Shown: one piece after another, positions 17,057 to 25,576 of the stretch
Layout of the letters: each line of letters opens with the position of its first letter
How positions within the stretch are numbered: the stretch's first letter is position 1
Assembly (NCBI GenBank): GCA_964583605.1
Contig: CAZOWL010000007.1
Coordinates: 1-64,000 of the forward strand
Direction of reading: 5' to 3'
Origin: CAZOWL01 sp964583605
GTDB lineage: Bacteria; Pseudomonadota; Gammaproteobacteria; Chromatiales; Chromatiaceae
Length of the DNA stretch: 64,000 bases
The notes under the pieces: model-generated
Told to the model about the DNA's origin: nothing
What the model saw: only the letters and a program-made list of their open reading frames with translations
The model's database searches: none
Made by a program: the position numbers and the translations under genes

Positions 17057-19024
17057 TCACCCGCGCCCCACAACACGCGCAGGGGATTCAAATGGCTGCT
17101 TGGAAAAGGGGGCATGATAGAGCGCGATCTGAACATTGCGTAAGGCCGTTAGCTTCCTGGTCAGCTCCACGAGCTCGTCCTGCTTCGAGCGGATCCGCTG
17201 CTTTAAATCCGCATTCGACCCGTTCACCTGCCGGAGGCTGGCAAGCCTGCGCTCCATCGTCGCCTTATGCTCCTCGATGGCATCGGCGATTGGCTGAAGG
17301 GCGTCACGCACCCAGGGATCGAAGCTCGCCCGCAACTGGTCGAACAGCACCCGACCGCGGCTCACGATCTGTTGATGGAAACGCTCGATGACACCCGCCT
17401 GCTCGTGAAACAGCATCACGGGGCTACGCCGAAACACCTCGACTTCCTGGATCAAGAGCTCGAGCTCGACGTGATAGCGAGTGGGCGCGAAGACCTTTGG
17501 TACTCCAAGCTCGAAGCCGTGCTCATCGCGGAATCCCTGATAGGTCGTGCGTACCAGCTTACGCAACCGTTCGCTCTCGTCGATGATGATCTGCATTCGC
17601 TGCCTTAAGAGACCAAATAGGGCCTGCATGGACTGACCCAGCCCGTAGGTCGTCCAGCTACCGACCATGCGCCTGTGCGCCTCGGCGAAGATCGTTTCCA
17701 TGTTGTGACGCGAAAGGAGCTCTTGGCAGAGCTGTGTCTCGGCCAAGAGCTGAGCGCGCTCGCTCTGAAACTGCAGTACCGCCTTCAAGTAGTGCTCGCG
17801 CTGCTGGCGCGTCTGTGCGATCACCTGGCCGATCACCTTCTCACTCTTATGCTGCAGCGCCTCGAGGTCCTGCAACTGCGCTTGAGCGCGTGCGATCTGT
17901 GACGAAAGCTCGGCGCGGCCCCGCTTGACGATTGCGCCGACGTTCTGGTCGAGAACCTCGACGACCGCTTGATGCTTGAGCTCCAGGAGCCGTGTCGCCA
18001 GGGCTTGCTCGAAGGGTTCCAATGCGCTGCGACGCAGCACGACCCGATCATTCTCCATCCGCGCCGCGAGGCCCTGCCTGGCGGCCACGGACATGATGTG
18101 CTCGGTTGACAGGCCGAGCGCCACCGCGGTTGCCGCAATCCGGTCGGGTGAGGCCGTCATTGGCCGGCCAGGCGATGCCCCCGTCGAGTCTTCACACTCC
18201 TGCAGCAGAACGACGTTGACGCGCTGTTGGCGAACGCTCGGCAGATCTTTTACATGACGCTCCCAAATCTCCGCGTCAGTTTGCGTTACGCCCGTCTCAG
18301 CTCTGATCACGAAGAGAAGCAAGTCGGCGCGACTCAGGATTTGAGCGGTAATATCGGGGTCTCTGTCGAGCCCCGGCAGATCAGGTGCAATCGCCATCAC
18401 CAGACCCTGCTTGAGGAGCGGATGTGCGGCACTAACGATGGCATTGCGCCACTTGGGGATCGTGCACCGCTCCGCGGGCGGGCGGTCAGAGCTGGACCAC
18501 GAACGACTCGGCAGCCGAAGCCGCAAGGCGTCGGCGGGATTGACCGATTTGGTTTCGGCCATCTCTAGGAGGGCACGGGCCTGCTGCTCGTCAGTCAGGT
18601 TGCCTAGAGGATATTGGACCCAATGCCTGGGATCTGCCGTGAAATCCGCCAACGACCTATTTTGGGCGCGGGTCTCGATAGGTAGCAGCCTGAGATAGGA
18701 CTCGTTGCGCGCGTCGTCCCATAGCAAGGTGAGTGGACACGGAAGAGGCCAACGCAATCCTATCGGCAAGATTGGCTGACCAACGGCTGGGAAGCAGAGT
18801 GCATTGACGAGCGCCACGCTATCGGCGCCGTGCCCAGACACAACGGCGAGTCTCAGCCGGTCTGTCTGCAGATCGACGAGACCGGCTTGAATGACGCGCG
18901 CCGCACCGGCCTGGCCGATGTCAACCTCTTTCAGCCACTTGTCGAGCTCGACGATCGCGCGCCCAACGCGGCTCTTCCATTGCGGGTAGGCGCCGATTGC
19001 AGATTCGAAGGCCGAGGGTGACAT
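17057..19024 (-). CDS. Dynamin-like protein with degenerate GTPase motifs
   Basis: A 655-residue protein that resembles the bacterial dynamin-like GTPases of Proteobacteria in architecture. It has an N-terminal GTPase-like domain (to about residue 340) and a long helical, heptad-rich region (about 340-640) with the segments VVEVLDQNVGAIVKRGRAEL and LKQRIRSKQDELVELTRKL. The GTP-binding motifs are damaged. The Walker A position reads SGHGADSV (63-70), with no GK[ST]. The G3 position reads DLPGL (215-219). The NKxD motif is replaced by QECE (275-278). It is probably a pseudo-GTPase or a membrane-binding scaffold. The frame opens with TTG at 19144, but the first homologous segment (YPQWKSRVGRAI) follows the ATG at 19024, which I use. 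It is convergent with the TauE-like gene. Confidence 0.78.
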   Translation of the reverse strand: MSPSAFESAIGAYPQWKSRVGRAIVELDKWLKEVDIGQAGAARVIQAGLVDLQTDRLRLAVVSGHGADSVALVNALCFPAVGQPILPIGLRWPLPCPLTLLWDDARNESYLRLLPIETRAQNRSLADFTADPRHWVQYPLGNLTDEQQARALLEMAETKSVNPADALRLRLPSRSWSSSDRPPAERCTIPKWRNAIVSAAHPLLKQGLVMAIAPDLPGLDRDPDITAQILSRADLLLFVIRAETGVTQTDAEIWERHVKDLPSVRQQRVNVVLLQECEDSTGASPGRPMTASPDRIAATAVALGLSTEHIMSVAARQGLAARMENDRVVLRRSALEPFEQALATRLLELKHQAVVEVLDQNVGAIVKRGRAELSSQIARAQAQLQDLEALQHKSEKVIGQVIAQTRQQREHYLKAVLQFQSERAQLLAETQLCQELLSRHNMETIFAEAHRRMVGSWTTYGLGQSMQALFGLLRQRMQIIIDESERLRKLVRTTYQGFRDEHGFELGVPKVFAPTRYHVELELLIQEVEVFRRSPVMLFHEQAGVIERFHQQIVSRGRVLFDQLRASFDPWVRDALQPIADAIEEHKATMERRLASLRQVNGSNADLKQRIRSKQDELVELTRKLTALRNVQIALYHAPFSKQPFESPARVVGRG

Positions 19025-19463
19025 CTTCGTCAAGCCGTGCGCGAAATCAAGCCGGGGCAAGGAACCCGCTCGAGTATAAACGACTCGAGCGAGGGTTTTT
19101 CCGCCAATGTTCTCACAGAAATCTTCGCGTGCGCGCGGCGGCAAGCTCCACCACGCCCAAGCGGAACAGACCGGCGGTGCTGAGATAGATCCTAGGCTTA
19201 CGCGGTGGGTGCCGGTGCGACGTCTTCGGCACAGCGCTCAGAGGTGAACGCAGCTCGTGCACGATACCGGAGACGAGCTCGCCGATCGCTGCGAGGCGGC
19301 TCTGCAGAGCAGGAAGAGCGCCGAGAAGACCGCTCAGGTATGTAAGCTTAGATCAACCGGCCACATGGACACGGCGGTCAGCCGCTGGCCAGGGTGCTCA
19401 TCCCTCAACTAGTGAGGACTCGCGAAGCTCGGTGGCCGTCCGGGACACAATCTCGGGGGCGAG
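19025..19463. other. Gap between the dynamin-like gene and bufC
   Basis: The frame of the dynamin-like gene remains open to 19144. The rest (19145-19463) shows no gene, repeat or hairpin that I can support. Both flanking genes are on the minus strand, so it should contain the promoter of the dynamin-like gene and the 3' end of the bufferin operon. Confidence 0.4.
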
Positions 19464-20141
19464 TCACCGCCGAGCTTCTTGGCTCCGCGTCCCGAGCACA
19501 ATCTTTTTGGCGCGGAGATCGCCCAAGACCTGAGCGCCGAAGTCAACGAGGCGCTGTGGCTCTGGGTGGCTAAGCTCGGTGGCAAGCTGCATGAGGACCT
19601 CGTAGCCGGTCGCCAACGGCATCTGCTTGATCAGGATCAGCAGCCTTTGTGTGACGGCATTGATCTGCAGGAAGCCGACCCGATCCTGCTCGCTGCGATA
19701 AACGACCAGGTGAGTCGGCTCGGGCGGCGGCTCATCGGGCTGCCAATCAGGCCCCATGCGGTGCACAGGGAAGCGATAGGTCAGACTCCGGGCGAGTGGC
19801 GAGAGGATCGGGTGACCGGCTACGAGGTCTCCTCCCGCATCGAGATCCTCGTATGCGGGCTCCTCGTCACGAGTCTCGAGCGCAAGCTCGACCCACTCGT
19901 AGTGCGCCAGCTCCAGCAGAAACGGCGGGTCGCGCGGATCTCCGGCACGACTTGTCATGAGGAACTGGAGAAGCTCTTGCGGCAGCTCCAAGAACAGGGG
20001 CGTTTGGGCCCGGTGCCGGACCAAGAAATCGCGTATCAGATCGCGCCAAGCGCGATCGCCGACGATCCGCTTGACAACCGGGAAGCTCCTCGCCAGGAGC
20101 GACGCCACATTGTTGAAGACGAGATCGCGATAGATCGCCAT
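19464..20141 (-). pseudogene. BufC/HvfC-like DUF2063 protein, N-terminally truncated
   Basis: Partner protein (DUF2063, HvfC/BufC) that presents bufferin precursors to the MNIO enzyme. The remnant starts with MAIYRDLVFNNVASLLARSF, which in family members sits roughly 35 residues into the protein after an ERR-type N-terminal helix. It continues with PVVKRIVGDRAWRDLIRDFL, LELAHYEWVELALE and a winged-helix-like C-terminal domain (FLQINAVTQRLLILIKQMPL). Its 5' end is joined directly to the middle of bufB, out of frame. An ATG at 20141 could still start a 225-residue protein, so partial function is possible. I call it truncated because its N-terminal helix and all of the bufB 3' half are missing. 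Confidence 0.8.
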
Positions 20142-20629
20142 CCCGTGATGAGCTCGATCTCCGTCATCTCGCGGCCAGGGGAGGCATAGTAGGAAACGTT
20201 CTCCAGAGCGATGCGCCGCTCCAGTGCGTCCTGCACCTGGCGGACACGGTCGGCGACATACCGTACCGCCTCGCTGGTAAAAGGGATCGGCAACAAGTCA
20301 TAAAGATGCCCGTCGTCCGATGAGTAGCTCAGGTGTTCCGTGTAGGTGTCGATCCCATGCTCGTCAAGAAAGCGCCGAACACGTCGGACGAGATCGCAGT
20401 CGAGTGGTGTAGGCCCGCCGATCGACAGAGATAGACCGTGGCAGACGAACGGGTGTCGCTCCGTCAGCGCACGCAAGCGGCGGCCGTTGGCCCCTCCGAC
20501 GCCGATCCAGTTCTCCGGGGCGATCCCATAGAAACCAACCTGGCCCGGTGGCTGCTCGGCCACGGCGCCGAGGAATGCGCGCCGCAGTCCGAGGCCGGCA
20601 CCATGAACGGCTTTCGCAACGGAACCCAT
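20036..20629 (-). pseudogene. BufB/HvfB-like MNIO enzyme (DUF692), C-terminal half deleted
   Basis: MNIO (multinuclear non-haem iron) maturase of the bufferin type, which would convert cysteines of the precursor. Residues 1-161 match the family closely: GLGLRRAFLGAV, FYGIAPENWIGVGG, HPFVCHGLSLSIGGPTPLD, TEHLSYSSDDGHLYDLLPIP and ALENVSYYASPGREMTEIE. Family members are about 280 residues and continue with the LLLDVNNVYVN region that carries metal ligands. Here homology stops at about position 20146 and the frame runs into bufC in the wrong phase. The deletion probably removed about 120 residues of BufB and about 35 of BufC. The remnant should be inactive. Confidence 0.82.
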
Positions 20630-20650
20630 GGTCCCGACGACCTCGATCGG

Positions 20651-20851
20651 CTAGTTGCCGCCGCCGCACTTACCCTCGCCGCACTTCCCTTCTCCGCACT
20701 TTCCCTCGCCTTTGACGGTGGCGATCTGGACATGGCCAGCCTTGAGCGGCTCGATCGCAAACGGGTTCTCACTGGCCTGCGCTACGCCGAGACCGCCAAC
20801 GAGTGCGGCACCAACGACTGCAGTAAATGGGGTCATAATCTCCGTGGTCAT
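20651..20851 (-). CDS. Bufferin-type precursor peptide BufA/HvfA
   Basis: Small secreted precursor of 66 residues. The N-terminal signal sequence (TPFTAVVGAALVGGLGVAQA) is followed by the mature start SENPFAIEPLKAGHVQIA and three tandem EGKCG units at the C-terminus. Bufferins (copper-binding RiPPs) carry such EGKCG motifs, whose cysteines are modified by BufB with BufC and then bind copper. I choose the ATG at 20851, preceded by GAGGAC, over an upstream in-frame start because the signal peptide begins there. bufB starts 21 bases downstream. The precursor is intact although its maturation genes are broken. Confidence 0.88.
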   Translation of the reverse strand: MTTEIMTPFTAVVGAALVGGLGVAQASENPFAIEPLKAGHVQIATVKGEGKCGEGKCGEGKCGGGN

Positions 20852-21186
20852 CGCTGAGTCCTCGCCGAGAATTGCACAGAGGTGGTAATGGGAGCACACG
20901 GTTACCGATGGACCGCACCCGTCCCGTCATCCAGGATGATGGCCGCCCCGACCATTTTCGAGGCCCGCGGCATCTAGCCGGATTGCCATCGCGCTCACCA
21001 TGAGTTGCTAAGACCGAGCTCCGCAGCCGGACATTTCAGGCATCTGGACCATGCCCCGCCCGTCGGCGCATCGGTCTGCGGCACCCGTTTCCCATCAGCC
21101 TAACTTGCCATGTCCGGAGATTGCGTCTAGCCTTCCCGGTTAGTTCTCGCCTCGCCCCTCGGCGACTCAACAGGCTTTGCCATTCT
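20852..21186. other. Divergent intergenic region between bufA and a small membrane gene
   Basis: This 335-base region must hold the promoters of the bufferin operon (leftward) and of the small membrane protein (rightward). Bufferin operons are often copper- or sigma-factor-controlled, but I see no recognisable operator here and propose none. Confidence 0.4.
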
Positions 21187-21435
21187 ATGCGTCGTAAAAT
21201 CCTGCAATGGAGCATGATCGGGGCCGGACTCTTGATCATCCTGGCGGGCCTGCTGACCTTCTGGCTGCCGATACCCATCGGTCTGCCATTGATGCTCTCC
21301 GGCACGGCCATCCTGATGCGTTTCTCATCCGGCGCACGGCGCATCCTCGTCAACCTGATGCGCCGTTATCCCCTGATCCGCGAGTTGCGCCGCCGTGCCC
21401 GCGGGCGCAGCACGGTGCGTACGGCTGGCGCCTAA
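21187..21435 (+). CDS. Small inner-membrane protein (PGPGW-like)
   Basis: An 82-residue protein: MRRKILQWSMIGAGLLIILAG, then a hydrophobic stretch with a proline-rich kink (LLTFWLPIPIGLPLMLSGTA), then an Arg-rich cytoplasmic tail (RRYPLIRELRRRARG). The pattern of two hydrophobic helices separated by a Pro/Gly turn and followed by a basic tail matches small PGPGW-type membrane proteins of unknown function. The frame is open from 21121, but the ATG at 21187 starts directly before the first helix. No operon partner is evident. Confidence 0.6.
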   Translation: MRRKILQWSMIGAGLLIILAGLLTFWLPIPIGLPLMLSGTAILMRFSSGARRILVNLMRRYPLIRELRRRARGRSTVRTAGA

Positions 21436-21709
21436 ACCGATCGGCCGTGGTTCTGCAGGCAGGTTCCGCAGTCGACTATCTCGGGCTCGGCAAGCGGGAT
21501 GACGAGCGCCATATGGCGAAAGCTGGCTCGATGGGCGCCCGTCTTAGAGGTGAAATGGAGGGAGGTGTGGCCAATGGGGATCGCTTGACTAGGCCGGCTT
21601 TTCCTATTGCTGAGAAGGTTATTGGGATCTATTAAACTCGGAAGGAGGAGCTGAAGCGTCCTGCTCGTCGTTCCTCACGCCAACCTCGCCGAACTCCTCC
21701 GGTTGCTCG

Positions 21710-22546
21710 ATGGAAAAGTGCCCCAAGTGCGCGAGCTACAATACACGCAGGTCGATTGGTCAGTATGACTCTGGCCGGAAGCGTCGCATTCGCCCGTTCT
21801 ATTCATGGTTCCGCTGCCGCGAGTGCGGGGCTCGGTTCTTTGCCGTCGACCACCTGTTGATTCAGAACTCCCTGACCGGCTTGATCGCGTTGGTCGTTGT
21901 CGTCGGCATTGTGCTGTGGGCAGGTCGGCCACCGCCTGCTGCAGAGAAGCCAGCCGCAGCTGCACAATCAACCGCACCACCACCAAGCAGCCAATCCCTG
22001 GCCGAAGCATTGACCGCGCCAACCGATGCTTCCGATCGGGTCACCCGAGAGTCCGCCGAAGCCGGTGACGCAAGTGCCCAATACCTGCTTGGACTTGCCA
22101 TCGCTGAACAAGCTTGGCAGCAAGGCGAGCAGCTGTCTTTTCGCGAGGCCGCCGAATGGCTGCAGATGGCCGCTGAACAGGGCCATGCGCCAGCCCAGTT
22201 CGTGCTCGGAGTGCTATATGAGAAAGGACGAGGCGTGATACAGGATTTTACACATGCCGTGCGCTGGTTCACCCGAGCTTCCCGTCAGGGGCATGCGCTC
22301 GCCATGGCACAGTTGGGGCGGATGCACAAGACCGGGCGTGGCGCAGACAAGGATCTCGTCGAGGCCTATGTATGGTTGAACCTCGCGTCAGCTCGCGGCG
22401 ACCAAGGTGCTGAGACTGACCGCGACCGTCTACATACTCTGCTCACCACCGAGCAGATCCGAGAGGCGCAACAAAGGTCGCGTCGTCTCGACCAAGAGCT
22501 GCCGCAAATCAGGGATTCGGCCCCGCCGCTACCCGCAGGTTTCTAA
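21710..22546 (+). CDS. Zinc-ribbon membrane protein with Sel1-like repeats
   Basis: A 278-residue protein that combines three parts. At the N-terminus, Cys4, Cys7, Cys36 and Cys39 form a zinc ribbon (MEKCPKC, then FRCRECG). One membrane helix follows (about 56-71, LIALVVVVGIVLW), then an Ala/Pro linker. Three or so Sel1-like repeats come after about residue 110 (for example APAQFVLGVLYEKGRGVIQD, ALAMAQLGRMHKTGRGADKD and EAYVWLNLASARGD). Sel1 repeats mediate protein contacts. A GGAGGAG about 60 bases upstream is too far to be the ribosome site, so the start is the first ATG before the ribbon. The function is unknown. The gene is convergent with pgsA. Confidence 0.75.
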   Translation: MEKCPKCASYNTRRSIGQYDSGRKRRIRPFYSWFRCRECGARFFAVDHLLIQNSLTGLIALVVVVGIVLWAGRPPPAAEKPAAAAQSTAPPPSSQSLAEALTAPTDASDRVTRESAEAGDASAQYLLGLAIAEQAWQQGEQLSFREAAEWLQMAAEQGHAPAQFVLGVLYEKGRGVIQDFTHAVRWFTRASRQGHALAMAQLGRMHKTGRGADKDLVEAYVWLNLASARGDQGAETDRDRLHTLLTTEQIREAQQRSRRLDQELPQIRDSAPPLPAGF

Positions 22547-22618
22547 GCGCTCGGGGCCATGTGTAACCGGCGCATCGAATACCGCGACACAACCGAGTCG
22601 GAGAGCGATTCCTCCTAC

Positions 22619-23194
22619 TCATGGCCCTCTCTGCTTCGCGGCCGGGCGGGCCAGGCTCGGCCAAGCGGCTCGCAGATAGATGACCATCGACCAGAGTGTA
22701 AGCGCAGCAGCGAGATAAAGGAGCACGATGCCCAGGCTATAGATGGGAACGCCCGCCACAGGCTCGCGCAGGATCAAGAAGATGATGGCGAGCATCTGCA
22801 CGGTGGTCTTGAATTTTCCCACCAAGGACACTGCGACCCGCGCCCGCGAGCCGATTTCGGCCATCCACTCGCGAAGGGCCGAGACAGTGATCTCCCGGCC
22901 TATGATCACCGCCGCCGCCAAAGCCAAGGTCGGCGTGGGATCAGTTTGCACCAGCAGAACAAGGGCCACCGCCACCATCAGCTTATCTGCTACCGGATCA
23001 AGGAAGGCGCCGAGCGCCGAGGTCTGGCCCCAGCGCCTCGCCAGATAGCCGTCAAGCAGATCGGTCAAGGCCGCCACCGAGAAGACAACTGCGCTGCCGA
23101 GAGAGGCCCACGAAGTCGGCCAATAAAAGATCCCGACGAAGACCGGAATAAGCAGGATCCGCAGTAACGTCAATAAATTGGGCGTATTCCACAT
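22619..23194 (-). CDS. pgsA: CDP-diacylglycerol-glycerol-3-phosphate 3-phosphatidyltransferase
   Basis: Inner-membrane enzyme that makes phosphatidylglycerol phosphate, the committed step to phosphatidylglycerol and cardiolipin. The CDP-alcohol phosphotransferase signature is clear: DLLDGYLARRWGQTSALGAFLDPVADK, with its Asp residues in order (DG...AR...G...D...D). It begins WNTPNLLTLLRILLIPVFVG, typical of PgsA, and has six or so membrane segments over 191 residues. It lies 80 bases downstream of uvrC on the same strand, the conserved uvrC-pgsA order of many Gammaproteobacteria. Confidence 0.96.
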   Translation of the reverse strand: MWNTPNLLTLLRILLIPVFVGIFYWPTSWASLGSAVVFSVAALTDLLDGYLARRWGQTSALGAFLDPVADKLMVAVALVLLVQTDPTPTLALAAAVIIGREITVSALREWMAEIGSRARVAVSLVGKFKTTVQMLAIIFLILREPVAGVPIYSLGIVLLYLAAALTLWSMVIYLRAAWPSLARPAAKQRGP

Positions 23195-23274
23195 GCCGGC
23201 AGGACCGCTGGCTCCTTATTGATCCCAAGTCTACGAACAGCACGGCCTGGCCGGCACAAATGGGTCGTTCCCAG

Positions 23275-25110
23275 CTACCCATCCGTCCGGTGAAGCGCCT
23301 CGTAGATCTGCTGCGCTAGCCCACGGCCTATACCTCCTACGCGAGCGATGTCATCGGCACCCGCTCGTGCCAGACCCTGTAAGCCGCCAAAATGATGGAG
23401 TAGCATCTGGCGGCGCTTGGGACCGATCCCACGGATACCTTCGAGTACAGAGGTCGTACGCGCCTTGCCGCGGCGCTGGCGGTGACCAGTAATGGCGAAG
23501 CGATGGGCCTCGTCGCGGATCTGCTGAATCAGGTGCATGGCCGGCGAGTCGGCCGGCAGTATAATGGGGGCCTCCCGGACCGACAACCAAAGCCGCTCCA
23601 GCCCGGGCTTACGGTCCGATCCCTTAGAGACCGCCGCTAAGACGACTCCTGTCACGCCCATCTCTTGCAGGACCTCGGCGACCGCCGCCAGCTGCCCTCG
23701 GCCGCCATCGATGAACAGGAGGTCCGGCAACGGATACTCGCCCTTCTTGACCCGGACATACCGGCGACCCAGGGCCTGCTGCAATGCGGAGTAATCATCC
23801 GCCCCGGTGATGCCTTCGATATTGAAGCGCCGATACTCGGCGGGACAGGGTCCTTCAGCGTTGAATACGACGCAAGCGGCAACCGTGCGCTCGCCGCCGG
23901 TATGGCTGATGTCGAAGCACTCCATGCGCTGCGGCCGCTCGGGCAGCCGCAAGGCCAACCGTAGCGCATCGATGCGGCGGGCATAGCCGGCCCGGCTAGC
24001 AAGCCGCGATTGTAAGGCGACCTGCGCATTCCCTCGCGCCAGGTCAAGCCACTTGGCACGCTCTGCCCGCACGCGCGACTTGATCGCCACTCGCCGGCCG
24101 GCACGCTGACTCAAGGCCTCCTCGAGCAGCTCGCGGTCTTCCGGCTCAGCGCTGACGACGATTTCGGAGGGGATCGTCTTGTCGGCATAGAACTGCGCAA
24201 GAAAGGCTGACAACACTGCCGGCGTGTCGGTCTCGGCTGGGGTTTGCGGAAAGAAGGTCTTACTGCCGAGATTGCGCCCGCCGCGGACGAAGAAGATCAA
24301 CACACAGGCGATGCCACCCTCTTGGTCCGCCGCGACGATATCGAGGTCCCCCGACTCGCCAGTGACGTACTGCCGTTGCTGGATACGGCGCAGCGTCAGA
24401 ATCTGATCACGCAGCCGTGCGGCCCGCTCGAACTCCAGCGCAGCGCTCGCGCGCTCCATCGCCGCGGACAGCTCCTCGACGACTTCGTCGGTGCGGCCTT
24501 CGAGAAATTTGGCGGTCCGGGAGACGTCTCCAGCGTAATCGGCCGCGTTCACCAAATCGACGCACGGGCCGCTGCAACGCTCGATCTGATACTGCAGACA
24601 CGGCCGTGAGCGATTCCGGAAGAAGCTTTCCTCACACTGCCGCACCGGAAAAAGCTTCTGCAGGAGCTGCAAGGTCTCGCGCACCGCCGAGGCACTTGGG
24701 TAGGGACCGAAGTAGCGCCCCGGGCCTTTCCGCGACCCGCGATAAAAGGTCAGGCGCGGGAAGGGGTCCTGGCTCGACAGATAGATGTACGGGTAGCTCT
24801 TGTCGTCCCGCAGCACGACATTGAAGCGTGGCCGCAGCGACTTGATCAGATTGCTCTCGAGGAGCAGGGCCTCGCCCTCGGTGCTCGTGACGGTGACCTC
24901 TACATCGGCAACCAGGCTCACCATCACCTGCAGCCGCCGATTCAGCGAGCGGCTGAAATAGCTACCAACGCGACGCTTGAGGTCTTTGGCCTTACCGACG
25001 TAGAGCACCTTTCCCGCCGAATCGAGCAGACGATAAACGCCTGGACGGGACGGGACCTGGCTCAATAGGTCGCGAGGAGAGACATCGATTCCGATCGTTG
25101 ACGATCCCAA
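23275..25110 (-). CDS. uvrC: Excinuclease ABC subunit C
   Basis: Nuclease subunit of nucleotide excision repair that makes both incisions after UvrAB damage recognition. The N-terminal GIY-YIG-type domain is seen as RPGVYRLLDSAGKVLYVGKA and Lys-rich KDLKRRVGSYFS. Next is a Cys-bearing segment (QCEESFFRNRSRPCLQYQIE), then the UvrB-interaction helix (EELSAAMERASAALEFERAA). The RNase H-like nuclease domain follows, with ECFDISHTGGERTVAACVVF and DLLFIDGGRGQL. C-terminal helix-hairpin-helix motifs include SVLEGIRGIGPKRRQMLLHH. It is 611 residues, normal for the family. Repeat copy E lies about 145 bases upstream of its start. Confidence 0.97.
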   Translation of the reverse strand: MGSSTIGIDVSPRDLLSQVPSRPGVYRLLDSAGKVLYVGKAKDLKRRVGSYFSRSLNRRLQVMVSLVADVEVTVTSTEGEALLLESNLIKSLRPRFNVVLRDDKSYPYIYLSSQDPFPRLTFYRGSRKGPGRYFGPYPSASAVRETLQLLQKLFPVRQCEESFFRNRSRPCLQYQIERCSGPCVDLVNAADYAGDVSRTAKFLEGRTDEVVEELSAAMERASAALEFERAARLRDQILTLRRIQQRQYVTGESGDLDIVAADQEGGIACVLIFFVRGGRNLGSKTFFPQTPAETDTPAVLSAFLAQFYADKTIPSEIVVSAEPEDRELLEEALSQRAGRRVAIKSRVRAERAKWLDLARGNAQVALQSRLASRAGYARRIDALRLALRLPERPQRMECFDISHTGGERTVAACVVFNAEGPCPAEYRRFNIEGITGADDYSALQQALGRRYVRVKKGEYPLPDLLFIDGGRGQLAAVAEVLQEMGVTGVVLAAVSKGSDRKPGLERLWLSVREAPIILPADSPAMHLIQQIRDEAHRFAITGHRQRRGKARTTSVLEGIRGIGPKRRQMLLHHFGGLQGLARAGADDIARVGGIGRGLAQQIYEALHRTDG

Positions 25111-25253
25111 GGGCTGCAGGCGAAAGGCATCAGGCTATCATCGGCGGCGACATGGAGCCTTCGGTCGATCCGCTGCAGATGGCGTCCCGCCCATCTGTGC
25201 GCTTTGGGACCAATCTCAGGATGCGGCCGAAGCACCGCCCACCTGGGCATTTT

Positions 25254-25378
25254 ACTCTGAAATTCGCGAGGCACGTTCGCTCCCTCGCCCTCTGGGAGAG
25301 GGTTGGGGTGAGGGAACGATCAGGGGCGAGGCGACATTTCATCGTCCGGGGTGGGTCGGCTCGCCCCAGGATCGTTAG
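25254..25378 (+). repeat. 125-bp intergenic element, copy E
   Basis: Full copy from ACTCTGAAATTCGCGAGGCA to AGGATCGTTAG. It lies in the divergent region between uvrC and the YbaK-like gene, so it separates two promoter regions. Flanking bases (25111-25253 and 25379-25576) hold no gene that I can support. Confidence 0.9.
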
Positions 25379-25576
25379 TGCAACAGGGCGCGAACCGAGA
25401 GACCCGGAGCTGCAGATCCCGCCACCCTGGTAATCCGCGATAGACTCGTGAGTTCGCCGCGCCCATCAGCGGAGCGCTCGTCTCTCCGACCATGGGCTCC
25501 ACTGCATTTGACGTATGGGCTGGACGGTCCAACCTTAAATCTGAGCCCCGCCGACAACGACGAGAGGAGAAGCGAG

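Noticed and set aside
19479..20189. A 236-codon plus-strand ORF across the bufB/bufC remnant
   Set aside because: It is antisense to the DUF2063 remnant, which has clear homology on the minus strand.
22559..23167. A 202-codon plus-strand ORF opposite pgsA
   Set aside because: It is antisense to a clear pgsA gene and has low-complexity, His/Gly-rich composition typical of GC-rich shadow frames.
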